Assembly: GCF_963576615.1 (NCBI RefSeq)
Contig: NC_088711.1
Coordinates: 24,894,182-24,958,181, forward strand
Direction of reading: 5' to 3'
DNA from: Watersipora subatra
Lineage: Eukaryota; Bryozoa; Gymnolaemata; Cheilostomatida; Watersiporidae
Length of the DNA: 64,000 nucleotides
The notes under the pieces are model-generated. The model was not told where the DNA came from. It made no database searches and worked only from the letters and a program-made list of their open reading frames with translations. Shown here in pieces: positions 22,884-34,164 of this stretch. The translations under genes were made by a program, and so were the position numbers. Within the stretch, counting starts at the first letter, position 1. Every line of letters begins with the position of its first letter.

Positions 22884-24931
22884 GTGAAAATATTAATAAA
22901 TGAAAAGATTGACCCATTCGTACCAAGGGTCCCTCGAAGGGTCGCAGCAGCGCAAAAAAAACCATTGAAAGAAGAACTGCGAAGAATGGAACGACTTAAA
23001 GTAATTGAGAAAATTGAAGAGCCAACAGAATGGTGCGCCCCTTGCATCACAGTGCCCAAAAAAAATAGAAAGCTTTGTGTCTGTATATACTTCACTAACC
23101 TTAACAGAGCAGTAAGAACAGAATACCACCCACTTCCAACTTCAGAGGAGACACTGGCAGAGCTAGGAAACTCCAAAGTGATCAGTAAATGAGGTGCCTA
23201 TTGTGGCTATTGGCAGTTGGAATTACACCCTGAATCACAGAAGATGACAACATTTATTACACCGTTTGGCAGAATCTTTTGTAAAAGATTGCCGTTTGGA
23301 ATAAGTTCCGTCCCAGAAACATTCCAAAGAGAAATGCAGGAGGTGTTAATGGGTCTTGAAGGAGTTATTTGTCAAATGGATGACATCTTGGTTCATTGCT
23401 CATCGAAAGAAGAACATGGTACGAGACTGAGAAAAGTACTCGATAGGTTGGAAAAAGCAGACATTACACTTAATTCAAATATGTGAGTTTGAAGTGAACA
23501 AAACTAAATTTATAGGCCACATAATTGACGAAAAGGGAATAAGAACTGATGCGGAAAAAACCAAAGCCGTGACAAATTTTCCGAAGCCATCCAATACAAC
23601 AGAATTAAAATGTTTTTTTGGAACGGTCAACTACTTGGGAAAATTTACTTCGCTATTAGCAGATAGGACTCATCATTAACATCAGCTATTAGGCAAAGCC
23701 TGTAATTGGGTGTGGAGAGAACTACAAAATAAACAGTTTAAAAATGTCAAAGAGATTTTAACAAATACCCCAGTATTGGTTCTGTACTCTGTCTGCTGAC
23801 ACAATGATCAGCGCTGACTCGTCGTCCTCTGGATTGGGTGCAGCTGTATTACAAAAGATCGAGGAAGAGTGGAGACCTGTAGCTTATGCTTCGAGGACCC
23901 TCACTTCGGCAGAAAAACACCATGCACAAATACAAAAGGAAGCCTTGGCTATAGCCTGGGCATGCGACAAGTTCAACTACTATGTGACAGGAAAGATTTT
24001 GCAATAGAAACTGATCACAAGCCACTACTAGCAGTACAAGGTAACAAGGAACTGGCCAAGCTACCAGTTAAAGTGCAACGTTTCCGACTACGAATGATGG
24101 CATATAGGTACTCGATCACATATACACCTGGTAAAAAGTTAGTGCTGACTGATGCGTTGTCAAAGGGTCTAGTGGAAGAGATAGGAAAAGACGTAGACGA
24201 GTTGAAGGACTCAAAGATGGTATTTGAAATGATAGCAGCAATCCCAATTGCTACGAACATTAAACAGAATCAACGCAATACTACTAGAAGATGAATTAGT
24301 AGTGCTGTTACGTAAATAAATCGCAGATGGATGGCCGGACTTGAAGAGATTGCCGGAAGTAGCTGAACAGTGTTACACGTTTAGGGATTTTCTGACATAC
24401 ATTGATGGTATGGTTCTAGACAACAATCGTGTATTTATTCCATTGCTGGAAAAGCAGAAAGTGTTAGAAGATATACATAAAGGACATCAAAGAGAAACAA
24501 AAAGCATCCAAAGAGCAACAGAGATAGTCTGGTGACCGGGTATGACAGCAGAAATTAGAACAATGGTTGAGAATTGTGACAAATGCGAACAGTTTCGGTT
24601 GAAACCAAGGGAACCATTGGTAACTACTTCGATACCAGAGAGACCCTGGTGGAGATTGGCAATGGATATATTTGAAAAAAATGAAAAATAATATCTGTTG
24701 CTGATAGATTATTTTAGGAAATTTGTTACAGTGCATGAGTTGAAGGACTCGTCCAGCTCATCTGTAGTCATAAGGATTCTGGAAGAACTATTTTATACCA
24801 TAGGGATTCCAAACACCATGGTCAGTGACAATGGTCCACAGTTTGTTTCGAGAAGAATAAAATTTTATTTTCAGAAAATGGGACATCGAACACATTACGA
24901 GTGCGTCAAGTTATCCCTGAAGCAATGGTGA
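22884..24931 (+). pseudogene. pol region of gypsy element 1
   Basis: Remains of reverse transcriptase (PFGISSVPETFQ, QMDDILVH), RNase H (ALAIAWACDKF, ETDHKPLLAVQ) and integrase (TMVSDNGPQF) are recognisable in Ty3/gypsy order. The region is broken in several places. Confidence 0.88.
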
Positions 24932-26029
24932 AGCCGAAAGGGCAGTAGGAACAGTAAAAGGACTGATGAACAAGTTGCAAGCAGCGTTGTGTGTGTATAG
25001 GGACACACTATTGTCATAAGGTTATTCACCAGCACAATTATTGTTCAACAGATCGATGAATTCGATGGGCATTATGCCCGAAGGGAGAATTGACTTGAAA
25101 AAGCTGAAGGATAAAGAGGCACAAATTCGAGCCAAAAGAAGCTCATGGTATAACAAACGATACGCGACAAAACCAAGATCAGATTTAACTATAAATCAGC
25201 CAGTTATTGTAAAAATCTAGGAGGTCAGAGTGTTCCAACTCGAGTAGTTGCTACTAGAGGAAGGAAAATAGTAGCTAGAAGTTCTAATGATATACTTTTT
25301 AGGAAGAATCGGGCTCTTGTAGTAGGAAGAGGTGAAGTGAATACGGAGTCAGAAGAAGTGCAGGCTTCTCCAGAACTGACCAGAGAAAGGGGACAGACAG
25401 CAGCAGGATGCCCTAAAGAGTCAAGGCCAGTACATGAAGAACATACAAAAAGGGGACAGGAGGATGATAGAGAAATTACTCAGGAGACAACGAGTACATA
25501 TACTAGTGAGAGCAGGCGGGAGAATGAGTTACCAACAGGAAACAGTCCGGTAAATAGATGCACATCAAGACAACAGAGTCTAATTCTTCAGAGACAACAA
25601 GCTCCACAAGAAAGGGAGGAACCACAACAACAGACACAGTCATCACCTAGAAAAAGAAGATCTACTAAATGACAGAGCGACCCCAAACCAGTGTACATCA
25701 CAAAATCAGAAAGGCAATTGAAACCTCCAAAGAAGTTTGATTTATAATTATCTGATTTCCTTGGTTTATCTTGATAGTTTCTCAGGTTTTTTTTTAATGT
25801 TGTTTTAAATGCATTGTTATATAACTGATATAATTTGTTGTAAACATGAAAACTTTTGTTCTGCGAAACTGCATTGTGAGGGAGTTGGAGGACTCCTCGT
25901 TTGAGACTATATCAATACCCGTCTGACGTGGAGTGAGGCGTTACAATATATAACATCAGACTTTGGAAGGTTTTGCAATTCTATTATCTATGTTCATGTA
26001 AAGCCTGTAAGGTTTAGTAGGATTAATTA

Positions 26030-26490
26030 TTTGGGTAGTTTAAGACAATATAGTTTAGATAGACCCAATAATGGTACTTTGGATGAGATATATGAACCTT
26101 ATAATATATGGATGTTCAAAAATGACGTTACTAAAGTTATTTGTACAATCTATCCCATGGACTTTGCCAGTTATAACAATCATCTAGCTTTAAGGGCAAG
26201 AAGTAGGGACAGCAGTGTTAGAAATGACAATGGACGTGGTACTAGGATGGTGAGAAGGATGGTTGTGGTCAAGAACCGACTAATGGATTTCAGTATGGGT
26301 AGAAATATGGCAACCCCCCTATATGAATAGGAGGATAAAAACTAGAAGGAACCACATGTATAGATTCAGACCACAACTGCTGAGGGATGGTATTCACCCA
26401 ACGAGAGATATAACGAAAGACTGGGCCAGAGAAATAAGGAGAGTGAACAAAATTAATATGGGAAAATTAAGGAAGAGGTTCATCTAAATA
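26030..26490 (+). pseudogene. accessory 3' frame of gypsy element 1 (DGIHP motif)
   Basis: This stretch lies between integrase and the right LTR. Near its end is LLRDGIHPTRDITKDWAR, followed by a basic C-terminus. DGxHP resembles the Asp-x-x-His block of SGNH-type hydrolases, but no full catalytic set could be confirmed and the region is broken. The related motif LTDGVHPSSRIVSDW occupies the same position in the element ending at 59.0 kb. Confidence 0.55.
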
Positions 26491-26603
26491 GAGGTGTACA
26501 TATATATATATAAAATTTAAAAAAAAGAAGTTACGGCTGGCTGTTTGTATTTATGTTGTAGAGAGGGTGTGATGGCACCCTGGAAGGGTCCTTAAAGGGG
26601 AGG

Positions 26604-26793
26604 TGTAGGATATAGTAAGATCAGGCATTGACCCTAATGGAAAGTCACGAAGTACTGGCGAAGCTAGACAATAACTGACGGAGATAGCCGAAGCGCTTCT
26701 TGCCAGGAATGGTGAACTTGCTGGACCTGCTTTGAAGGCTTATACAAGACATCTACTATTTAAAGTATAGCTTAAGGTTAAGCTTATACCCCA
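26604..26793 (+). repeat. right LTR of gypsy element 1
   Basis: Preceded by a purine tract. Matches the left LTR along its whole length with about 24 differences by eye. Confidence 0.88.
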
Positions 26794-26981
26794 GTCGTGA
26801 GCCCCACTGCGATATAACTACTAAATGTTGGCTAGTAACTTAAACTTGAGAGGCACACCCTTGCATTTGCTCTTGTGTGTTCAAAAGAAGAGGTGAGTTG
26901 GTCAACGTTCATACTAAGCAAATGTACAAATTTCACATACACGCAATTTTAAAAAAGCATGAAATGACCAGCACCTGTAGA

Positions 26982-28097
26982 TAGAGGTGGAACGAGACAG
27001 GTTTTTTAGGTTCGAGACGAGACTCTGTCTTGTAAAAAGTCGAGACTCGAGACACGAGACAGTAAAATAATGAGCATTTGGTGATGATTTCACTACACAA
27101 GTACTAGCTACTTGGTATATATAAAATTAATAAAACTATTTTTAAATTGAATTTTCACCTGGTGTAAACGATTTAAATAGAACATTTTAATAGTGATATG
27201 CATGTAGTTTTTGTAAACAAAAGTGACACAAACAGCTCTAAAATACCGAAGTTATATATTCTAAGAATTTTGAGCTTGATTGATCATAATTATTATAAAC
27301 ATGTTGCTTTGTACATGTATATTTTTACCATCTATTGAATAGTTCTTACTTTTTAATGTAATGAAACCTATAGCCGTCGCTCTACAAAGAAATACCGCAA
27401 CTAAAAGAACACACGATAACACTTTCATTCTTATCGTTTCATTAATGTTAAGTGTTGTTTGTGTATTAACTATAGTATGTGAATTATATTTAAATTGTAC
27501 TCATGAAATTATATTAATTACTGTATACATGCACATGTATATTCTTATATGGAGCTAACGAAACGTCATTGTTAACCGAACACGGACTATGGTCGACACG
27601 GCCTTTCGTTCGTTTCTCTGTGTCCGGGCAAGTTTTACCCGCGATTGGTAGTATATACGCAAAAGAGGCCCGAATTTTATGAAGGACAGTTGGTGTTTAG
27701 ACACGATACGATAAAATACAGACATTTTACCCGCAAGTCTTATTTATTAAATTGGATTATCCGAAGAGTAATTAGATACGACCCGGTATATGTTTTAAGG
27801 ACACAGAACCGAACTAAAATATAACAGGGCCGTTGTCCGGACTACATGATTAGACTCAGCGGCCAACATAATCAATAACAACAGGTAGTAACGGACCGGG
27901 TATAACTTTAAAGGAGGTTGCCCGCAATCCATTACAATATATGGAGTTGTTGCTACCGCAAGAAGCCATGTTTTAACAACCGTGCCCAGGCGCTTTAGCT
28001 CTATTTCCTGTCTCGAGTTTGGCAATAGTTAAGTCGAGACGAGACAGATACGAGACAGGTCGATACTCGAGACGTCTCGTTTCTCGTTCCACCTCTA
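26982..28097. mobile_element. non-autonomous hAT-type DNA transposon
   Basis: The termini TAGAGGTGGAACGAGA (26982) and TCTCGTTCCACCTCTA (ending 28097) are perfect inverted repeats. They are flanked by identical 8-bp target duplications CCTGTAGA (26974-26981 and 28098-28105). hAT elements are known for 8-bp duplications and TAGRG-type ends. The subterminal zones repeat CGAGAC many times. No transposase frame is visible in the 1116 bp, so it depended on another element. The intact ends and duplications suggest a fairly recent insertion. Confidence 0.93.
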
Positions 28098-28351
28098 CCT
28101 GTAGACTCATTAGTAAATCATTTTTTCTTTAGAAAATACAAAGCTAACTGTAAATTGAAACTTCTTTAAAGGTGCTACAAGCTGAAAACCAATGCTTTGC
28201 CAAAGTTCCATCTATGGTAAATTTTAACTACCTATTGAGAAAAATTAGTCACAAGACTGACAAATTATCGAAACATTTCCTTCAAGTTAATTGCCGTGGC
28301 CTCTGTTGCCAAAGGGGTAAGAAAAGTTAAGATCACGATTTACCCAGCCTT

Positions 28352-28551
28352 GGTTGAGTCTTACCTGTTTGAGTTATGTAGAATGTGTATGCAGTATATG
28401 TGTGACTATGAAAATCTTAAAGATAAACCTGGCCAGGCTAAATCCCTAAATATATACTCTACTTGTCAAGTTGCCATTTTATCGAGCATGGACTTTTTAC
28501 GCATGTGCAAAACATAGTCTATATTGGCGTCGGTAATAGTTCGTCACAACA
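28352..28551 (-). repeat. 3' LTR of gypsy element 3
   Basis: Starts on the minus strand with TGTTGTGACGAACTATTACC at 28551, directly after a purine tract. Shares about 194 of 200 positions with the LTR at 34165-34364. Confidence 0.9.
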
Positions 28552-29480
28552 TCCTCCCTTCTCTTAATAATGTGTTGAGTCTATCTGTTATGTAGAGAAC
28601 TGTTTATATGTTGATTGTTGTGTTCCCCGTTGATTGTCCATATGATCGACGCTAGTAATTAGCAAGTTGAGTAAGATGTGAGTATTGATGTAATAATATG
28701 TAAGGTAAGTAGTAGAGTAATATAGTATGTACAGTGCTGTCCCAAAAGACAGCCCGCTACTCTAGGTAGCGACGATGAGGATTAATTGTTCTTCCGTAGC
28801 GTGTGATTCTGATAGGCGTTGCCTCTGATACAGTCATACTTCAACTTACGAGCTTAATGCGTTCCGAGACTGAGCTCGTATGTCAATTTACTCGCATGTT
28901 GGTGCAATTTATTTATATATAGAACAATTAAATATATATTTATTGGTTTCCATACTCTGTAAAATGCAAATAAAACACTCAAAACAAGATATTGTAACAG
29001 AAAGAACATGTTGGTTATTGTCCTGACTTACCACATGCTTTCAAAAAGCAACAAATAAAAAATAATGCAAGGAAATGTGTTAAATTAAAATGTAAAATTA
29101 AATACATACAATAGCAGCTAACGCTAGCATTTGCCAGAGAGAGATATATAAGTTATCCTTCATTACAACAGTTGACTTTAATAAATTTGGATTTTATCAA
29201 AGTCTTAAAAGACAAACTTAGAAGCAAATCTAAAAGCAAACTTTCATTATTAACTTAAAGTAATTAAAATTTCTTCGGCATTCATAGTTTGAAGTTTCTT
29301 GCTAGTTAGCTAATTTTTCCTTTGTTTCGCTTTCACAACTAGCCGGCTGTTTTAAGATGAACCTATCTAAGGGTGTTTGCCTTTGTCGCCCTTTCAACAT
29401 GTCGCGATTAGGACGAACACAGGTGTCGTCACAAAGGTTTAATGCACGACATTTAATGCACCACTGGTTTAATGCACTAC

Positions 29481-29612
29481 ATTTGAAAAGGCCGTTGCTA
29501 TCTATCAAAACTATAAAAATAGCCATTCGGACAAGTTGGCTAGTGGTCACTAGCCAACTTGTTCGAATGTCTATTTTTATAGTTTTGATAGATAGCAACG
29601 GCCTTTTCAAAT
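29481..29612. repeat. 65-bp-arm hairpin inside the Tigger element
   Basis: Arms 29481-29545 and 29548-29612 are near-perfect inverted repeats (about two mismatches) with a two-base centre, and would fold into a long hairpin. The open frames on both strands here are mirror images produced by the palindrome. It may be a fold-back MITE inserted in the transposon or an internal inverted duplication. Confidence 0.9.
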
Positions 29613-29744
29613 AGCGTCGTTTCAGTTACGCTGTCACCGGCCAATTGTTTATCTTATATCCAATGCCTGAGCGGGCTCTCCATCAGCGGTGGTGAAGATC
29701 GCCGCGCCGTTTAAAAACTACGGTTAGCACTTTTGCGAGCTAAA

Positions 29745-29965
29745 TGCCCTGAATATAATCCTTCTGTTTGATAATTGTGGATGTATTTCTGTCATATTGC
29801 TGAGCTAGCTCAATCATGCATACACATTTCGCATATTTTTCAATAATTTTCCGTTTAATATCAATTGTTATCATTCGCTTTTTCTTTGCATTATTTTTCA
29901 TTTTACTGGCAAACTTTCGGTCTACGCACAGTACTTTTAATTCACATAATTCTGCACTGAAAAGC
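29745..29965 (-). pseudogene. N-terminal remnant of a Tigger transposase (CENP-B-type HTH)
   Basis: The minus strand encodes KKKRMITIDIKRKIIEKYAK, continuing with MIELAQQYDRNTSTIIKQKD. This is the helix-turn-helix typical of pogo/Tigger and CENP-B N-termini (basic start, I..K..II..Y, IA..Y....STI). The frame stops soon after, and the second DNA-binding domain and the DDE catalytic domain are missing. Confidence 0.82.
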
Positions 29966-30178
29966 GTGCACAAAAACACGGTACAAAAGTATAACCTGTG
30001 CAGTTGAAAATACAGATTGATGCTGTTGTCATAAAACACCTCCGGCATACTTGGCAACTGACTCACGTGCTCGTATCTCAAACATGGCTCGTATGTTAGT
30101 GCTAAACTTGCTTAAAAGCTGGCTCGTATCTCAAGTTTCCCGTACGTTGGAGCACTCGAAAGTTGAAGTATTACTGTA

Positions 30179-31135
30179 CCTCCCTCTCTTTAGTGTTGGT
30201 AGATGTTGAGTTGTCTATCACTGGTTCTGATGTTGTTGTTTCAGGAGTGCTGAGTACTTTTGGTTCAGACTTTGTTGGATGAGTGACTTTTCTAATATCC
30301 ACTCTGTTCCTACGAACAGGAGCTCCTCTCTCTGGTTGCACCATATAAGATCGTTCATCCAGACGTTGTGTGACTTGAGCACGTCGCCAAACTTTCTGAC
30401 CCAAGGTCACTGGTCCAAGTCGAACTACATCCCCATCCTGCAGAGGTTTTAGTTCCTTTGTGTGCTGGTCATACACAGCCTTGTCTACAGATTGTTTTTG
30501 TTCAAGTGCAGATTTTACACTATCAGTATTTGGATTTGATGGGCTTAGTAATGATGCAGTAGTTGGCAACCTTGTCCTGCAACGACGACCAAAAATTCGC
30601 TGAGCTGGACTGTAATCAAGCCCTTCTTGAGGTGTGTTTCTATGGGCTAGTAGCGCTAAATAGGCATCAGTCCCATCTTCGTTAGCTTTAGTTATTAGTC
30701 TTTTTGCTGTCTTGACTGCTGATTCCGCCTTGCCATCCCCCTGTTGATGATGTGGACTTGAGGTTTGATGTCTAATGTCATACTTTTGAGTGAACTTTTC
30801 AATTAATTCTGATGTAAATTAGGGCCATGGTCAGTTATAACAGTTTCAGTAAGACCATATCGAGCCATGTGTCTTTTCAATTTCTTTACTATAGTTCTAG
30901 CGTCTTTTGACTCAACTCTATCTACTTCAATAAAGTTGCTCTAGTGGTCAACAGTGATCATATACTCTTTTTCACCACATGTGAAGAGATCACTAGACAC
31001 AATCTGCCATGGACGATCTGGTAGGTCTGTCCTCATCATTGGTTCGTTCTGTTGTCTTGCACTATATCTTTGACAAATGTCACATTGGGCTATAAAGTCT
31101 TCAATTTCAGCGTCATTCCAGGCCAGTAGAGACAC
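30179..31135 (-). pseudogene. integrase portion of gypsy element 3
   Basis: The zinc-binding end (FIAQCDICQRYSARQQNEP), parts of the integrase core and a C-terminal tail are recognisable in order. This part of the element is broken. Confidence 0.8.
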
Positions 31136-33183
31136 TCTCTAGCTCTTCTCAACATGGCCTTGACCCCTTGATGGGATGAGTGTAGTTCTTGTTTTACTTC
31201 AGCTCTCAGTGAGCTGGGAATCACAATTCTCTCCCCTCTGTAGGCAAGTCCATCATGCACAGCCATTTCATCTCTCATGCTATGAAATGGTTTTGCTAGC
31301 ATGTTTATTCTCTCTTTCTCTTCTGGCCACCCCTTCGCTATAACTTTCATAACAGCTTGTAGAATCGGACAGTTTGCAGTTTCCATTTTTAGATCTTTTT
31401 TCCATGGACAAGCTATTGTTTCAGTTAAGGCTTGAACAGTTTTTGTGAGACAGTTTATTGTTTCATTCTCCCTTGCACTGTCTGCTGGATCATTCAGGTG
31501 ACATCCGTGTCTACTAAGCATGTCTGCAATATGTTGCTGCGCTCCTGGGTGGTATGTTACAGTAACATCATACTGCTGAAGCCGCATACGTAGACCTTGC
31601 AGTCTTTTAGGGACATCTCTAAGAGGTTTGAGCATGATTCTTTGTAGACATCTGTGGTCTGAAAGTACAGTTGTGTGCCTGCCATATGTGTATTGATGAT
31701 ACCTTTCAATTGCCCACACAATGGCAAGAAGTTCTTTCTCGATGATAGCGTACCGGGTCTCTGCATCTCGAAGAGCTCTACTGCTAAACTCAAGAGGTTG
31801 ATCATCCTGTAGTAAGGTTGCTCCTATAGCCTTGTCACTAGCATCACACTGCACAGTCAACTCTTTCTTTGGATCATAGTATTTTAGCATCACTGGCTCA
31901 GCTGCTACTAGTGCTTTGGCTTCCAAACAGGCCTCACTTTGAGCTTTGGTCCAGTTCCAAATTCCCTTATTGTTTGCCTCTCGCAGACGAACTGCAATCT
32001 CTGCTAGGTTGGTGAGGAACTTGGATAGATATTGAAGGAAACCAAGGAAACTTTTCAGTTCCTTTTCATTTTGAGGTTCTTTCATTTCTGCCACACTCTT
32101 GATTTTCATGGGATCATGCAGGAACCCTTTGTCTGTTACTATGTGGCCTAGACATTTGATCGATTTCTGACATAACTGTACTTTGTCTGCGTTTAGCTTA
32201 ATTCCTAGATCCCCACAGCTCTCAAGAAGCAATCTCATTCTTGCATCATGATTTATGCGCGCTTCTACATCGTCTGAGCCGCAGCCTATCACTACGATGT
32301 CATCAGCTACGCAGACTACACCATCTACACCTTGCAGTGCACGATGAAGTTGTTTCTGAAATATCTCAGAAGAGACTTTCAGACCAAATGGCAGACGTAG
32401 CCATTTATAACGACCAAAAGGTGTGTTCATGCATGTCAGTAGAGATGATTCTTCGTCAAGATTCACATGCCAGTATCCAGCCTTCAAGTCTACTACAGAG
32501 AACAGTCGAGCATTTTTGAACTGTGGAAGTACATCCTCCAAGGTGGGCATAAGGTAAGATTCCCTCTGCAACGCTTCATTTAATCTCTGTGGGTCTATGC
32601 ATATCCTCAGCTTGCCATTAGGCTTCTTTACCACTACCATGTTGCTTTCCCAAGGAGTAGGTGTATCCACAGCCTCAATGACCCTTTTCTTCACCATAGC
32701 ATCTAGCTCAGCTTCAACCTCTGTGTGTATAGCATGTGGCACGTGGCGCACTGGTGAGGCATGTGGTCTGACTTCTGCCACTTTCAAGTGCTGAACACCA
32801 GGTAGAGAACCTAACTTGTCGTCGAAAGCACCTGGAAATTCTTTCAAGATGTCAATCTGACCGCTCGTATTCATAGCATTGATATTTCCCTGGTTAATGG
32901 TTATCATGCCCATTGCCACAGAAGCTCTTAAGCCTAAAATGAGTGATCGTTCTTTGTCTACAATATGAAACGTCACTTTGTACTTTTTGTTGTTTTTGGG
33001 ATTACGAACCATTATCCTAGCGGTACCCAAGACTGTCTGCACATCGTTGGTCCATGAAGTTAGTATTGTTTTGTCTGCTGTGATTGGTACCCCCTGTGGT
33101 AACATATCCCGCCTCAAGATATTGGCAGTCGAGCCACTGTCTACCTGAAACTTGGCCTCTGCGCCTGAGTTTATGAAAACCAA
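31090..33183 (-). CDS. pol of gypsy element 3 (protease, RT, RNase H, start of integrase)
   Basis: A 697-codon open frame. Aspartic protease motif FQVDSGSTANIL lies at the N-terminus. Reverse transcriptase (KKPNGKLRICIDPQRLN, FSVVDLKAGYWHV, TPFGRYKWLRLPFGL, VCVADDIVV) is followed by RNase H (LTVQCDASDKAIGATLLQ, ELLAIVWAIERYHQY) and an integrase zinc-finger start (HSSHQGVKAML). The order is that of Ty3/gypsy elements related to K02A2.6-like polyproteins. Confidence 0.92.
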   Translation of the reverse strand: MVFINSGAEAKFQVDSGSTANILRRDMLPQGVPITADKTILTSWTNDVQTVLGTARIMVRNPKNNKKYKVTFHIVDKERSLILGLRASVAMGMITINQGNINAMNTSGQIDILKEFPGAFDDKLGSLPGVQHLKVAEVRPHASPVRHVPHAIHTEVEAELDAMVKKRVIEAVDTPTPWESNMVVVKKPNGKLRICIDPQRLNEALQRESYLMPTLEDVLPQFKNARLFSVVDLKAGYWHVNLDEESSLLTCMNTPFGRYKWLRLPFGLKVSSEIFQKQLHRALQGVDGVVCVADDIVVIGCGSDDVEARINHDARMRLLLESCGDLGIKLNADKVQLCQKSIKCLGHIVTDKGFLHDPMKIKSVAEMKEPQNEKELKSFLGFLQYLSKFLTNLAEIAVRLREANNKGIWNWTKAQSEACLEAKALVAAEPVMLKYYDPKKELTVQCDASDKAIGATLLQDDQPLEFSSRALRDAETRYAIIEKELLAIVWAIERYHQYTYGRHTTVLSDHRCLQRIMLKPLRDVPKRLQGLRMRLQQYDVTVTYHPGAQQHIADMLSRHGCHLNDPADSARENETINCLTKTVQALTETIACPWKKDLKMETANCPILQAVMKVIAKGWPEEKERINMLAKPFHSMRDEMAVHDGLAYRGERIVIPSSLRAEVKQELHSSHQGVKAMLRRARECLYWPGMTLKLKTL

Positions 33184-33244
33184 GCGTGCGAAAACCTTTT
33201 GAGAGCTGCTTTTTGTTGTGATCTGGTCTATTGATTCATGATCA

Positions 33245-34021
33245 CTAGTCTCCCCCTGCTATCGCATGTGTCGATGCATGCGCACCAGCTTTCTTTTTAA
33301 GACAGACAGCTTCAAAATGATTTTCTGCCTTGCAAAAATTGCAAATCTTGCCAAAAGCTTTGCAAGATTCCTTCCTGGCAGCATGCCTTCTGCCACAGTA
33401 TTTGCAATCCACCGACCTAGTTGCCGATTTTGTGTCCTTAAAGGAACGATGACTTCTCTTTGAGATTTCATTCACATTAACTGCTTCCTCTGCTTGTATT
33501 TTTTGAAGAGTAGTAGTAGCACGTTTCTCACTCTTACAGAGCTTAATTACAGACTCAAGTGTTTGCTCAGTAGAAGCCAGCAGTTTTCTTCTTGTGTCAT
33601 TGTTTTGAATGCCTAACACAAGTCTGTTGCGCAGCATTCTATCCTTCAACTCTTCAAAGTTGCACACTTTTTCCAGACTGCGCAGTCTTGCTAAGAGAGT
33701 GTCGAAATCCTCTCCCTCCTTCTGGTCAGCAGTACCAAACACAAAGTCGTGGTACAGCTCATTCTTTGTTCCAACACAATGTGACTCAAGAATATCTAGT
33801 ATTTGTGTAACAGTCGTGCGTTCTTTTCCACTAGATTCTACTAGCTTTACTGCAGGTTCACCAACTGTGTATAGTAACAATGCAGAACGGTAGTCCTCGT
33901 CTTCCTTGCTTAATTTACTTACTATAGCATATCTCTCCCATTGTTTCTTGAACACCCGAAACGTTTCTTCACGATGTTCATCTAACAACAGTGCATTAGG
34001 AGGGTCAAACCTGCGAGCCAT
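33245..34021 (-). CDS. gag of gypsy element 3
   Basis: A 258-codon open frame starts 144 bases inside the 5' LTR. The core resembles a retrotransposon gag (VFKKQWERYAIVSKLSK, LLARLRSLEKVCNF). Near the C-terminus are two CCHC-like knuckles (CKYCGRRHAARKESC, CNFCKAENHFEAVC). Confidence 0.9.
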   Translation of the reverse strand: MARRFDPPNALLLDEHREETFRVFKKQWERYAIVSKLSKEDEDYRSALLLYTVGEPAVKLVESSGKERTTVTQILDILESHCVGTKNELYHDFVFGTADQKEGEDFDTLLARLRSLEKVCNFEELKDRMLRNRLVLGIQNNDTRRKLLASTEQTLESVIKLCKSEKRATTTLQKIQAEEAVNVNEISKRSHRSFKDTKSATRSVDCKYCGRRHAARKESCKAFGKICNFCKAENHFEAVCLKKKAGAHASTHAIAGGD

Positions 34022-34164
34022 AGCTTAGTATAAGTCTTTTAGATCTTCTGTGACTAGATCTTTTATTTATTTATTTTCATTAGCTTAAATTAGCATCGTA
34101 CTCGTTTGCATCAGGATATTGGTAGTATATTCAGTGGGCTATTACCAGTTCACTTCAGACACCA

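Larger units (their letters stand above)
21101..26793 (+). mobile_element. Ty3/gypsy LTR element 1 (old, broken)
   Basis: This is a plus-strand LTR retrotransposon fossil. LTRs lie at 21101-21289 and 26604-26793. A primer-binding-like TGGTGTCAGAAGTG follows the left LTR and a purine tract AAAGGGGAGG precedes the right one. Parts run in the order gag with a zinc knuckle (about 21.5-22.5 kb), reverse transcriptase (22.9-23.7), RNase H (23.8-24.2), integrase (24.3-25.2), a low-complexity tail, and an extra 3' frame (26.0-26.5). The coding region carries many breaks. The LTRs are about 87% identical by eye, so the insertion is old. No clean target duplication was seen. Confidence 0.9.
28831..30176 (-). 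mobile_element. pogo/Tigger-like DNA transposon, internally deleted
   Basis: The ends CAGTCATACTTCAACTTACG (28831) and, inverted, CAGTAATACTTCAACTTTCG (from 30176) are of the pogo/Tigger type. TA dinucleotides flank both ends (28829-28830 and 30177-30178) as the target duplication. Related sub-terminal text (GCTCGTATSTCAA) recurs near both ends. At 1346 bp it retains only the N-terminal piece of a transposase. It sits inside gypsy element 3, just beyond the end of its pol, and so is younger than that element. Confidence 0.9.

Noticed and set aside
29302-29614. Two near-identical open frames on opposite strands
   Set aside because: Mirror images caused by the hairpin at 29481-29612.
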